Source: Lachnospiraceae bacterium (GTDB lineage Bacteria > Bacillota > Clostridia > Lachnospirales > Lachnospiraceae). From it: a stretch of 64,000 nucleotides of DNA. The stretch spans positions 1 to 64,000 of the forward strand of contig JAFVXW010000015.1 of assembly GCA_017500935.1 (NCBI GenBank), given 5' to 3'. A program made the translations under genes and the position numbers. The notes beneath the pieces are model-generated. The model saw only the letters and a list, made by a program, of their open reading frames with translations. It ran no database searches and was not told the origin of the DNA. Below, piece after piece: positions 42,939 through 51,500 of the stretch (position 1 is the stretch's first letter; each line of letters begins with the position of its first letter).

Positions 42939-43271
42939 ACTTTTCTCCTTCTGTGTCTGATCCAACTGTTCCTGCTGCCATATCATCTGCTTTTGCTGTT
43001 CATCAATAATTCTCTGATTTTCCTCAATCATCAATTTCACTGTGTTACGGTCCATTTCAGTTAACTCTCTTGAAAACATATGCATTGTCCTTTCTGTATC
43101 CAGACACATATCATAGAGCGTTTGATACATAGCTTTAAACTGAGGATAAACCGTTATCAATTCTATTATTTTATCGGGTTTATCTTCACTCAAAAACGTT
43201 AACCACGCTTCTAATTTATTCTCTACAGTTTTATTTTGCATACACTTTTTAAAGATGTCAAGCGGTATCAT
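42939..43271 (-). pseudogene. C-terminal remnant of a Rpn/PDDEXK_2 transposase family protein, in frame with GH95
   Basis: About 110 codons that read EAWLTFLSEDKPDKIIELIT and then FSRELTEMDRNTVKLMIEEN, the well-known C-terminal pattern of Rpn recombination-promoting nuclease/transposase-like proteins. Their PD-(D/E)XK catalytic half is missing. The reading frame stays open into the GH95 start, so the remnant may still be translated as a fusion. A TTGACA-17-CAAAAT promoter-like sequence lies within (43233-43261) and may now serve GH95. Confidence 0.75.
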
Positions 43272-43352
43272 AACGTAATTCTACAACATATTTTTCTTTC
43301 TTCTCATCCCATATGTGCTATACTGATAACATAAATCCGGAGGTGTATCACC

Positions 43353-44144
43353 ATGAAACTTACCACACTCATTGAAAATACCACCTGTAACCCTGCCCTG
43401 ACCAAAGAACATGGTTTAAGCCTTTTTCTGGAAACCAAAGGCAAACAAATCCTGTTTGACACCGGTCAGACAGCCGCCTTTGCATCCAATGCGGCTGCAC
43501 TTGGAATCAACTTATCAGAAACTGATATTGCCATTCTTTCCCACGGTCATTATGATCATGGCGGAGGTCTGAAGACTTTTCTGGAACAGAACAAAATTGC
43601 CCCTGTTTATATCAGCCGGCATGCTTTTGGGGAATTTTATAATGGTACTGAAAAATATATAGGTCTGGATCCTGCATTGAAATTTTCTGACCGGCTTTGT
43701 TTTGTGGAAGAAAAGCAGGAAATTACGCCGGGTCTGACGCTGTATTCCTGTAATGATAAAATAAGCGGAAAACAGGAGTCTTCTCAGGGTCTTACACAAA
43801 AGACCGGTGACTTATTTGAGCCAGATATGTTTCTTCATGAACACTACCTGCTGATCGAAGAAAATAACAAAAAAATCCTGATCAGCGGCTGTTCCCACAA
43901 AGGTATTGCTGACATTGTTTCCTGGTTTACCCCAGACATTTTAGTGGGAGGATTTCACTTGAAACATCTGACCACGGAAGGAAAGGATGCCAGGATTCTC
44001 AAACAGCTGGCAGAGACACTTCTTTTTTATCCCACAGAGTATTACACCGGGCACTGCACCGGAAAGGAGCAGTTTTCTTTCCTGAAAAACCTGATGGGAG
44101 AGAGGCTGCATGCCATCTCAACCGGACAGGTATTGGAATTGTAA
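43353..44144 (+). CDS. MBL-fold metallo-hydrolase (dihydropterin-synthase-like subgroup)
   Basis: 263 aa. Metal site ILSHGHYDHGGGLKTFLEQ, ISGCSHKGIADI and the C-terminal TGHCTG are typical of the group annotated as 7,8-dihydropterin-6-methyl-aminobenzene-phosphate synthase-like, whose members are mostly of unknown function. No partner for methanopterin chemistry is present, so the label should be taken as structural only. ATG 43353 follows CCGGAGGTGTATCACC. Extended -10 TGCTATACT at 43319-43324. Confidence 0.82.
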   Translation: MKLTTLIENTTCNPALTKEHGLSLFLETKGKQILFDTGQTAAFASNAAALGINLSETDIAILSHGHYDHGGGLKTFLEQNKIAPVYISRHAFGEFYNGTEKYIGLDPALKFSDRLCFVEEKQEITPGLTLYSCNDKISGKQESSQGLTQKTGDLFEPDMFLHEHYLLIEENNKKILISGCSHKGIADIVSWFTPDILVGGFHLKHLTTEGKDARILKQLAETLLFYPTEYYTGHCTGKEQFSFLKNLMGERLHAISTGQVLEL

Positions 44145-44165
44145 GATATCTTTGTATAAAAATGG

Positions 44166-44213
44166 AAAAAGCATGCAAAATCCAATTTTTCTAGATTTTG
44201 CATGCTTTTTTTA
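44166..44213 (+). terminator. Terminator after the second MBL-fold gene
   Basis: AAAAAGCATGCAAAATC (44166-44182) / GATTTTGCATGCTTTTT (44194-44210), perfect 17 bp arms, followed by further T. Confidence 0.9.
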
Positions 44214-44220
44214 GTGTTTT

Positions 44221-44460
44221 TTTCTGGTCATTGCGCTCTTTTTTTCAATTTTTTCAAATTTGAATGCTCATTTTTCCTTGTAAAGCATTCAAATTTTCAA
44301 TTTTGAATTTTTTGAATGATTTTTCTTTCTATTTTTTCATTCATTTTTGCCTTTTTTGAAAATTTGAATGAATTTCCATCAAGAGCAGGCTTATTTGAGC
44401 ATGCAAAAACAAGAAATTTTAATTTTTGAATGCTCAAGGCAGAAATATCAAAAATTCTTC
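44221..44460. repeat. AT-rich repeat region with iterated TTTGAATG/CATTCAAA
   Basis: Non-coding convergent gap. Inverted repeat AAATTTGAATGCT (44256-44268) / AGCATTCAAATTT (44284-44296), perfect 13 bp arms; a second, TTGAGCAT (44395-44402) / ATGCTCAA (44430-44437); further TTTGAATG and CATTCA copies between. No gene or RNA family recognised. Confidence 0.65.
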
Positions 44461-44464
44461 TCCA

Positions 44465-47299
44465 TTATCTGTAAATCTTCACCTGTGCAATGCAGTAAGG
44501 ATCTACGGTAAACTTCACAGCACCGTCTTCCACAGCTGCCTGTGCAAGTTCTTCTTCGTTCAGATTTGTCAGAACTGCCTTAACAGGAGCAAAAGGAGTA
44601 CGGATCACGATTTCATCTGCTTCACCTGCATTCTCATAAAGACGTACAGTCAGAGCATCGTCTGCAGACATCTGTACGCTGGTGAGTACGGAATGTGCCG
44701 CATCAAAGCCAAGTAAAGAAGCCTTTGCAGCCATTTTACCGGGATGACAGCCGGTGGGAACACCAATCATAGGACGTATCAGACATTCGCCTGCACGTTT
44801 TAACTGGGTAGGGCAGCCTTCTGTCAGTGCCGCAAACAGCTTGATCGCATGGATGCCGCGTTCCGGATAAGGATCGGGATCAAAGGAAGTATTGATCAGG
44901 GAGTAGGTCAGGGTATTGTCAGCAAAACGTACACCGTACTTGCAGTCGCTGATCAGGGCAACTGTTGTTCCTTCTGTCACTGCACATACACCGGTAAGAG
45001 CAGGAACGTCCATCTGTTTCTGATTACGGAATGCAGTACCCGCAGGAACATCTGTCATGATCATGTCAGATCCCTTCTTAAGAGGCATACGGTAGGTCAG
45101 AAGAGGGATGTATTCCTGATTATTGCGGGCTTCCTTCCAGTCTACGGTAAAATTGTAAGCCAGAGCATCTGCACCTGCATCCAGAGATACATTCACAGTT
45201 ACTTCAGAGCTCATTACTTTCTGCTTAAAGGTTACGCTGTTCTGCAGATTTCCTTTGGAAACTTCCACTTTCCAGGTATCCACAACAGGTTCAACTTTCA
45301 GGTAACGGCCGATGGACCATGCAGTCATGCCGCCGTCTTCGGTATGTACAAGATGCAGACCTGCGGGACCGGAGAGCATTTCTTCCCCTGTCTTTTTGTC
45401 GATGAGGGACTGAAGCATACCGCTTCCGGTATCAAAGGTTGCACACAGCTTTTCGTTTTCAAGTACGATCGCTTCCTTGGGATATTCTTCGTGTTCATTC
45501 TGCTGCAGCCATACAGGATACTGGGTAATCTCTTTTTCACATACTGCACAGGTTGCATAACCGAATGCCGGAACTTCGATTTCCACAAGAATGCGCACAT
45601 AGCTGTGATCCCAATAACTCTGAGGTTCTTTGTCTTTTACCTGGAATGCCAGCTTCTTTCCTTCGCTGTCGATGACTTCCAGACGATTCATCACGCCGGT
45701 GTAATCCCATACAGTCAGTTCCACAACTTCTTTTCTGTCCATTGCAGAAGGATTAAATACAGTATAAATACGATGCTTACCCGCGCCTCTTTCGGGATTG
45801 GGAACGCCTGCATAGTTGGCGATGCCGTAACCTACACCGGCACCCTCTGCACGTTCAAATGCAATGTCATCGTCATTGGGGAACATGGTGGTATCCACGT
45901 TCTGGGAGATTGCTTCCATGGCAGCAGACTGTTCAGACTGTGCATGTGCGATCGCCTCTGAAAATTTACCCATCGCATATTCTCTGGTTTCCTGTACGCC
46001 GGAGCCGGTCAGAATATCATGGAAATGGTTAAACAGCACATTCTGCCAGGATTTTGTATATCTTTCAGGTGCATATTCAGTATCCAGCACGCAGTGAGTC
46101 AGTGCACTCAAACGCTCGGAATCCAGAAGTCCTGCTTCTGCACGGCGGTTGCCAAGCTTTACGCGGCTCTGGGTTGTATAGCAGCCGGTAAAGATCGCAT
46201 TCAGTTCATGATCCACAACGGGCAGACCTTCGCGGACTTTTTCCGCTTTTTCAAAGAATTCGTGAAGAGTACCGAATTTGAAGGTGGGGAAGATCGGCCA
46301 CTGCATCATTTCCGTGATGGTTTCAATATCGCGTCTGGTAGGGCCGCCGCCGTGGTCACCGACACCGTAAACCACCAGGGCAGTCTTTAAGCCGTTGCAG
46401 CGTTTTTCCATTTCAAATACAAATACGCCGTTTTCGTGGTTGGCACCGCTGTTGTACCAGTAAGGCTCCTTATACATCAGCACTTCCTTGCCGGAGGGTG
46501 CTTTATAGCGGTATAAAGTAACTTCTTCCTGCAGACCGCGGCAGTGGTAATAGTAAGGCACGCTGCCGAAATTGTTGATTTCGGGAACAAAACGGCTGTG
46601 ACCAAAGGTATCGGGAGAAAAGTCTACTTTTACGCCTTCAACGCCCCATACATCACGCAGATAATCACGGGTCAGCTTGATGTGACGGATCAGGGATTCG
46701 GTATCAGGCATATTTTTATCGGTTTCAACCCATGCATTTGCAGTTACTTCCCAGCGGCCTTCCGCAATACGCTGCTTGATTTCTTCCATCATGGAAGGAC
46801 GGTATTCTTCCACAATCTTGTATACAGAAGCCTGAGACTGCGCATAGGTAAAATCAGGATATTCTTTCATCAGATTCAGGATGGTACGGAAAGTGGAAAG
46901 AGTGACTGCCACGGTTTCCTGCCAGCCCCACATCCAGTTCATATCGATATGAGCATGGGAAACAAAAAGAACTTCATATTCTTTTGCCGCATCCTTTAAG
47001 GGCATCAGAATTTCTTCCGCCTTCATGCATGCAGTTTTGGTAAGAACACTTTCTTCCTCCATGCAGTTTTCCAGTACAGTCAGTGCTGCATCGATCTGGG
47101 CATCATATTTGCCTTCAAAACGTTCAGACAAATGCAGGGCAAAATGCAGTTCGGATAAAATGCGGTGATTTGCTTTTGCCGGTCTGGTGATGCGAAACTT
47201 GTCTTCATGCGGAATTGCAGATGAATAATTGTACTCGTAATACTCACGGTTGCCGCCAACTTTTCTTTTCAGTTTTTCATAGCGTGCTGCCAAATTCAT
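44465..47299 (-). CDS. GH38 alpha-mannosidase
   Basis: 944 aa. Family signatures: VSHAHIDMNWMWGWQET near residue 115 for zinc binding (His and Asp), VKVDFSPDTFGHSRF near 230 with the nucleophile Asp, and FNHFHDILTGSGVQETREY with further zinc ligand His. The C-terminal half is the usual beta-rich GH38 domain. Zinc-dependent retaining enzyme that removes alpha-mannose from N-glycan or yeast-mannan fragments; no signal peptide, so cytoplasmic. ATG 47297-47299 has AAGAAAGGAGCACTTTT. Strong promoter upstream; codon use suggests good expression. Confidence 0.93.
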   Translation of the reverse strand: MNLAARYEKLKRKVGGNREYYEYNYSSAIPHEDKFRITRPAKANHRILSELHFALHLSERFEGKYDAQIDAALTVLENCMEEESVLTKTACMKAEEILMPLKDAAKEYEVLFVSHAHIDMNWMWGWQETVAVTLSTFRTILNLMKEYPDFTYAQSQASVYKIVEEYRPSMMEEIKQRIAEGRWEVTANAWVETDKNMPDTESLIRHIKLTRDYLRDVWGVEGVKVDFSPDTFGHSRFVPEINNFGSVPYYYHCRGLQEEVTLYRYKAPSGKEVLMYKEPYWYNSGANHENGVFVFEMEKRCNGLKTALVVYGVGDHGGGPTRRDIETITEMMQWPIFPTFKFGTLHEFFEKAEKVREGLPVVDHELNAIFTGCYTTQSRVKLGNRRAEAGLLDSERLSALTHCVLDTEYAPERYTKSWQNVLFNHFHDILTGSGVQETREYAMGKFSEAIAHAQSEQSAAMEAISQNVDTTMFPNDDDIAFERAEGAGVGYGIANYAGVPNPERGAGKHRIYTVFNPSAMDRKEVVELTVWDYTGVMNRLEVIDSEGKKLAFQVKDKEPQSYWDHSYVRILVEIEVPAFGYATCAVCEKEITQYPVWLQQNEHEEYPKEAIVLENEKLCATFDTGSGMLQSLIDKKTGEEMLSGPAGLHLVHTEDGGMTAWSIGRYLKVEPVVDTWKVEVSKGNLQNSVTFKQKVMSSEVTVNVSLDAGADALAYNFTVDWKEARNNQEYIPLLTYRMPLKKGSDMIMTDVPAGTAFRNQKQMDVPALTGVCAVTEGTTVALISDCKYGVRFADNTLTYSLINTSFDPDPYPERGIHAIKLFAALTEGCPTQLKRAGECLIRPMIGVPTGCHPGKMAAKASLLGFDAAHSVLTSVQMSADDALTVRLYENAGEADEIVIRTPFAPVKAVLTNLNEEELAQAAVEDGAVKFTVDPYCIAQVKIYR

Positions 47300-47334
47300 A
47301 AAAGTGCTCCTTTCTTAAGGAAAACGTTCTCTTT

Positions 47335-47397
47335 TCTGCTGTCTATGCAAACAGCAGATTCTATTAAAATTGTATGTTTGAAATTCCCTGCCGTCAA
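47335..47397 (-). promoter_or_regulatory. GH38 promoter with start-site hairpin
   Basis: Minus strand TTGACG (47392-47397), exactly 17 bp, TACAAT (47369-47374), start about 47362. TCTGCTGT (47335-47342) / ACAGCAGA (47351-47358), perfect 8 bp arms, covers about +5 to +28. Confidence 0.7.
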
Positions 47398-47420
47398 GCA
47401 CAATAAATGCCATTTCCCCA

Positions 47421-47472
47421 TTTTCAACCATTTAAAATTATCATATAATTACTGATATAAAAATGTCATTTT
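47421..47472 (+). promoter_or_regulatory. Promoter of the tandem URO-D genes
   Basis: TTTTCA (47421-47426), 17 bp, TATAAT (47444-47449); start about 47456, then the short palindrome AAAATG-T-CATTTT (47460-47472). Confidence 0.55.
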
Positions 47473-47488
47473 CTGAAAGGAGTTTTCC

Positions 47489-48583
47489 ATGGAAAAAATC
47501 ATAAAATGTCCTGAAACCATGTCTTCCCGCGAGCGTGTGATCAGAACTTTCAACTATGAAAAAACAGACCGCGTGACCATCGGTTATCATGCAAATCCCG
47601 GCATCCATCAGCGTTTAAAGGATGCTCTGGGTGTTGTCACAGATGAACAGCTTTTTCAGGCGCTGGGTGTAGATGACAGAAGTATTTCTGCTCCCTACAC
47701 AGGTCCTCAGATTTTTACCGCACCTCCCAACAGAAGAGTGGATCCTTTAGAAGGCTGTCTGATGCGCAAAGTGGAGCATGACACCGGATACTACTGGGAT
47801 TTCTGCGATTTCCCGCTGCAGGATGCGGAAGATGAGGATTTTGAAAAATTCCCGGTTCCCAATCCCGATCATTTTGACTATGACCAGGCACTTGCACAGG
47901 CAAAATCCTATGAAGGAAAATACGGTTTATATGTAGGAAATGCCGGAACTCCCGACATTATTAATTCAAACGGCCGCATCATGGGTATGGAGGACATACT
48001 CTGCCATCTTTTAACCAATGATCCTGCTGCAATGGCTTTTGTAAACCGCCGTGTAGATTTTCAGTTTGGCATGATGGAACGTCTTTTAGACAAATGCAAA
48101 GGCTATATTGACTTTATGTGGCTTGGAGAAGATCTTGGTACCCAGATCGGTCCCATGATCAGTCTGGAACTTTACCGTAATACCTTAAAACCCATCCATA
48201 AAAAATTTGCGGATCTGGCTGCTGCTTACAACATTCCTTCCATCATCCATACCTGCGGCAGCTCCAGCTGGGTGTATGAAGATTTCATTGAGATCGGTAT
48301 CAAGGGTGTAGATACCCTGCAGCCTGAAGCAGTCAATATGTCACCGTCTTACCTGACAGAGCATTTTGGCGGCCGTTTGAATTTCCGCGGCTGTATTTCC
48401 ACCGCAGGTCCTCTGGCTTACGGCACACAGGAAGATGTCTGGAACAATTGTAAGGAAACGCTGGAGATCATGATGCCTCACCGCGGTTATCATTTTGCAC
48501 CGACCCATGAGATTCAGGACAATACTCCCACTGAAAATGCCATCGCCATGTATCAGGCGGCACATACGCTGGGCAGATATTGA
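47489..48583 (+). CDS. Uroporphyrinogen-decarboxylase-family protein, copy B
   Basis: 364 aa TIM barrel. MSSRERVIRTFNYEKTDRV at the start is the typical opening of methyltransferase-like URO-D proteins (Arg-Glu-Arg, then EKTDR). IIHTCGSSSW holds a possible zinc His/Cys pair and FRGCISTAGPLAYG supplies another Cys. Expected to act in methyl transfer from an unknown methylated substrate, by family resemblance. AAAGGAGTTTTCC precedes ATG 47489. Followed after 32 bp by copy C, then a DMT transporter. Confidence 0.8.
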   Translation: MEKIIKCPETMSSRERVIRTFNYEKTDRVTIGYHANPGIHQRLKDALGVVTDEQLFQALGVDDRSISAPYTGPQIFTAPPNRRVDPLEGCLMRKVEHDTGYYWDFCDFPLQDAEDEDFEKFPVPNPDHFDYDQALAQAKSYEGKYGLYVGNAGTPDIINSNGRIMGMEDILCHLLTNDPAAMAFVNRRVDFQFGMMERLLDKCKGYIDFMWLGEDLGTQIGPMISLELYRNTLKPIHKKFADLAAAYNIPSIIHTCGSSSWVYEDFIEIGIKGVDTLQPEAVNMSPSYLTEHFGGRLNFRGCISTAGPLAYGTQEDVWNNCKETLEIMMPHRGYHFAPTHEIQDNTPTENAIAMYQAAHTLGRY

Positions 48584-48615
48584 TTTTTTCATACCATGCT
48601 GAATTGGAGAAACTT

Positions 48616-49689
48616 ATGATGACTGCAAGAGAACGAGTTTTAAAGGCCCTGCATTTTGAAAAACCCGACAGAATGCCCTTTGAGATCAGCTGGGGCGCTT
48701 TTACACCCTCTTTGATGAAAGTATATCAGGAGCAGACCGGCAGTGATCTGGATCCTGCTGATTATTTTGATTTTGATACCAGATCTGTCGCGCCCGGTCC
48801 GACCCGGAAAAATACCGATTTTTCCAAATATTATTCCTGTCCCATCCCGGAAAATGCCACATTTAATGAATGGGGCATCGGTTTTGTTCCCGGATCCACG
48901 GAACATTTTGTGGAATTTAAGTTTCACCCGCTTTCTTTTTGCACGACAGCAGAAGAGGTAAAAGCATTTGAATGGCCGGACATTGATGCCGATTACCGCT
49001 ACGAAGGCTTAAAAGAGCAGATTGAAGCTTACAAAAAAGCCGGATATGCTGTGACAGGAGACATGGTCTGTACCATTTTTGAGACTGCCTGGCAGCTGCG
49101 CGGGCTGGAAACCTTTCTGATGGATATGTACGAAGAAGAGGAGATTGCAGAGGCCATCTGTGAAAAACTCTGTGAACTGCGGATCAATCAGGCAAAAAAA
49201 CTGGCCGGACTTGGCGTGGATATCCTTCGTCTTGGAGACGATGTGGCAACCCAGAACGGTCCCTTGATGAGCCGTGAACATTACGGCAGATTTTTTAAGA
49301 AATATATGAAACAGATCATTGATGCCGCCAGAGAAGTCAATCCTGATATTCTGATATTCCGGCACTGTGACGGCAATGTGATGGATCTGATTGATGATTT
49401 TATTGAGGAAGGCATCGATATTCTCAATCCAGTGCAGCCTGAATGCAATGATCTGGCACTCATCTATGAAAAGTACGGTGACAGACTCGCATTCTGGGGC
49501 GGTATCGGCACCCAGAGCACCATGCCCTTTGGCAGTTCTTCTGATGTTGAAAAAGCAGTTCTGGAAGTTCAAAAACTGCTCGGCGGCCGCGGTGCGCTTG
49601 TCATTGCTCCCAGTCATATTCTGGAACCCGAAGTTCCCTGGGAAAATGTGACTGCCTTTGTGGAAACGGTTAAAAAATCCTTTTATTAG
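48616..49689 (+). CDS. Uroporphyrinogen-decarboxylase-family protein, copy C
   Basis: 358 aa, same opening (TARERVLKALHFEKPDRMPF) as copy B. The central site reads IFRHCDGNVMDL, and the later one AFWGGIGTQSTMPFG, so the HxC pair of copies A and B is HCDG here and the second Cys is absent, suggesting a different metal site or substrate. ATG 48616 has TTGGAGAAACTT upstream; an earlier in-frame start overlaps copy B and lacks a signal. Cotranscribed with copy B. The three paralogues differ enough to act on different compounds. Confidence 0.8.
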   Translation: MMTARERVLKALHFEKPDRMPFEISWGAFTPSLMKVYQEQTGSDLDPADYFDFDTRSVAPGPTRKNTDFSKYYSCPIPENATFNEWGIGFVPGSTEHFVEFKFHPLSFCTTAEEVKAFEWPDIDADYRYEGLKEQIEAYKKAGYAVTGDMVCTIFETAWQLRGLETFLMDMYEEEEIAEAICEKLCELRINQAKKLAGLGVDILRLGDDVATQNGPLMSREHYGRFFKKYMKQIIDAAREVNPDILIFRHCDGNVMDLIDDFIEEGIDILNPVQPECNDLALIYEKYGDRLAFWGGIGTQSTMPFGSSSDVEKAVLEVQKLLGGRGALVIAPSHILEPEVPWENVTAFVETVKKSFY

Positions 49690-49702
49690 TACAATTTTGT
49701 CA

Positions 49703-49768
49703 TTAACAACTGCAGAAAAATAGATTATAATCGTTAGGGAAAAGCGGATTTTGTCTGTTTTTCCCTAA
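49703..49768 (+). promoter_or_regulatory. Promoter and start-site hairpin of the DMT transporter gene
   Basis: TTAACA (49703-49708), 17 bp, TATAAT (49726-49731). TTAGGGAAAA (49734-49743) / TTTTCCCTAA (49759-49768), perfect 10 bp arms with 15 nt loop, begins at the predicted start. Confidence 0.65.
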
Positions 49769-49797
49769 TCTTTAATTCCGGAAAGGATAATCGTCTT

Positions 49798-50736
49798 ATG
49801 GAGTACATTTATTTACTGATTGCCTGTACGTTCTTTTCCCTGCAGTTTATTTTCCAGAAACTGTTTGAACGTCGTACCATCGGCGGTCTTGGCGTCTGCC
49901 TCTGGAACATGATCGTCTGCTGTACCATCGGTTCCATTTTCCTGGTGATCAAATCAGGATTTCCCACACAGTTTACCTGGGGTGCTTTTATTCTTGCGTT
50001 TCTGACAAGCGCCTGCGGTATCATCTGTACCGTATCCACCATCACTGCCATGAGCTACGGCAAAGTTTCCGTTGTCACAACCTTCTGTCTTGCCGGCGGC
50101 ATGATCGTACCTTTTGTATTCGGCATTGCAGCACTCAATGAAACAGCAGGACTTTTCAAATGGATCGGTATGGCAATCCTGTGCATTTCCCTGATTCCCG
50201 CACTGATCCAGAAAGGAGACAGTGCCGTTGAGAAAAAGGGTAATCTTAAATTTATCATCTGCAACATCCTGATTTTTATGACCAACGGTATCATCAGTGT
50301 CTTTTCCAAGATTCACCAGATTTCTGATTTTGCCGTGGACGAAACCAGTTATCTTTGCACCAGTGCGGCAATCCGCTTGGTGACATCCATTCTGATCCTT
50401 CTTCTGCTTGCATTTGTAAAGAAAAACAAAGGCGATGCTGCTCCCATTAAAAATACCCTCTGGGAAATCGGCAGAGAGAAGATGAATATGAAGCTTTATA
50501 TTTATCTGATCGTGGTTTCCGGTACATACGCAGTCTGCAACACCCTTGGCGAAACCTTTAACCTCTACTGCATGAAGACCATGGATGCCTCCATCCAGTT
50601 CCCTGTATTGAGCGCAGTTGTCATCATCATGGGCGCGATCTTCGGAAGACTGTTCTTTAAGGAAAAGATAACCAAATCATCTGCTTTAAGCCTGATTTTA
50701 TCCGTGATCGGTATTGGGTTGTTTATGATTCAGTAA
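49798..50736 (+). CDS. DMT-superfamily (EamA-like) transporter
   Basis: 312 aa, about ten membrane helices in two five-helix repeats (first about 1-140, second about 150-312). Features such as YIYLLIACTFFSLQFIFQKL and AVVIIMGAIFGRLFFKEKIT near the end are typical of EamA/drug-metabolite transporters. Substrate unknown. AAAGGATAATCGTCTT precedes ATG 49798. It has its own promoter but lies directly after the URO-D pair and may export or import their substrate. Confidence 0.82.
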   Translation: MEYIYLLIACTFFSLQFIFQKLFERRTIGGLGVCLWNMIVCCTIGSIFLVIKSGFPTQFTWGAFILAFLTSACGIICTVSTITAMSYGKVSVVTTFCLAGGMIVPFVFGIAALNETAGLFKWIGMAILCISLIPALIQKGDSAVEKKGNLKFIICNILIFMTNGIISVFSKIHQISDFAVDETSYLCTSAAIRLVTSILILLLLAFVKKNKGDAAPIKNTLWEIGREKMNMKLYIYLIVVSGTYAVCNTLGETFNLYCMKTMDASIQFPVLSAVVIIMGAIFGRLFFKEKITKSSALSLILSVIGIGLFMIQ

Positions 50737-50740
50737 AGCA

Positions 50741-50788
50741 AACAGGCATACATAATCAGTAAAACCTGATCTTGTATGCCTGTTTTTA
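50741..50788 (+). terminator. Terminator after the DMT gene
   Basis: AACAGGCATACA (50741-50752) / TGTATGCCTGTT (50773-50784), perfect 12 bp arms, then TTTATC. Confidence 0.88.
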
Positions 50789-50794
50789 TCATTT

Positions 50795-51484
50795 TCAGCC
50801 TTTTTCTATTTCTTCCAGAATTCTTCTGCATTTCTCAAAGTCCAGCACAACCGGTACTTTTTCTTTTTCTTCCACAAAGACAGGATGTTCAAAGTCAATC
50901 TCAAGTCCTCCGATAAAATCCTGTCCCATACCGATGATTTCCTCAGAAACTGTTCCTGTCAGTGCTTTGCACATCACGGCAGCGATCAGAAAATCGCCGT
51001 AGAGTCCCGCATGTTCCCCATCTGTAAAAAAAAGGTCTATATCATCATACTTATTGATGACGCTCTGCCAGACTCTTCCCACCGGTGCAAGCAGCGCTCC
51101 ATTATCTGCCGCCAGCTTCTCGCAGGTATCGATCATTTTCTGCTGGTTTTCGGGATAGGCTTTTTCTGCCCAGGTCATATAGATTACAGGTTTTACCCTG
51201 CAGCGATGGCAAAGTTCTATGATGTCTTTTCCCCAGAATAACGTTTCCTCAACAGGCGGATAAGGATGTGCAGCCTGCTGGATGATACAATAATCATAAC
51301 CGCCGTACATCAGATTAAAACGCAGCGCAAAATACTCTTTTCTATGCCATTCCAGCGTTCTTCCGGAATAGGAAAGCATGGTTACATCGGGCTTTTGTCC
51401 CGTAGTTTTTAACACAAAACGGGCAAAAAGCTCCGGCATATCATTAAAATAAGTATGGCTGTTGCCTAAAAATAATACTTTCAT
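50795..51484 (-). CDS. SGNH/GDSL-type hydrolase
   Basis: 229 aa. Block I is KVLFLGNSHTYFNDM with the Ser nucleophile; the late FTDGEHAGLYGDFLIA carries Asp-x-x-His-like residues of block V. IYMTWAEKAYPENQQKMID precedes it. Intracellular esterase, possibly a carbohydrate deacetylase. ATG 51482-51484 has TTGGGGAGACAGTG at good spacing; the adjacent GTG is less likely. First two genes downstream of the flavodoxin-type gene run in one direction, so the three may form an operon. Confidence 0.75.
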   Translation of the reverse strand: MKVLFLGNSHTYFNDMPELFARFVLKTTGQKPDVTMLSYSGRTLEWHRKEYFALRFNLMYGGYDYCIIQQAAHPYPPVEETLFWGKDIIELCHRCRVKPVIYMTWAEKAYPENQQKMIDTCEKLAADNGALLAPVGRVWQSVINKYDDIDLFFTDGEHAGLYGDFLIAAVMCKALTGTVSEEIIGMGQDFIGGLEIDFEHPVFVEEKEKVPVVLDFEKCRRILEEIEKG

Positions 51485-51500
51485 CACTGTCTCCCCAAAT

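Noticed and set aside
44465-47299. Overlapping plus-strand frames within GH38
   Set aside because: Antisense shadows with no start signals or family resemblance.
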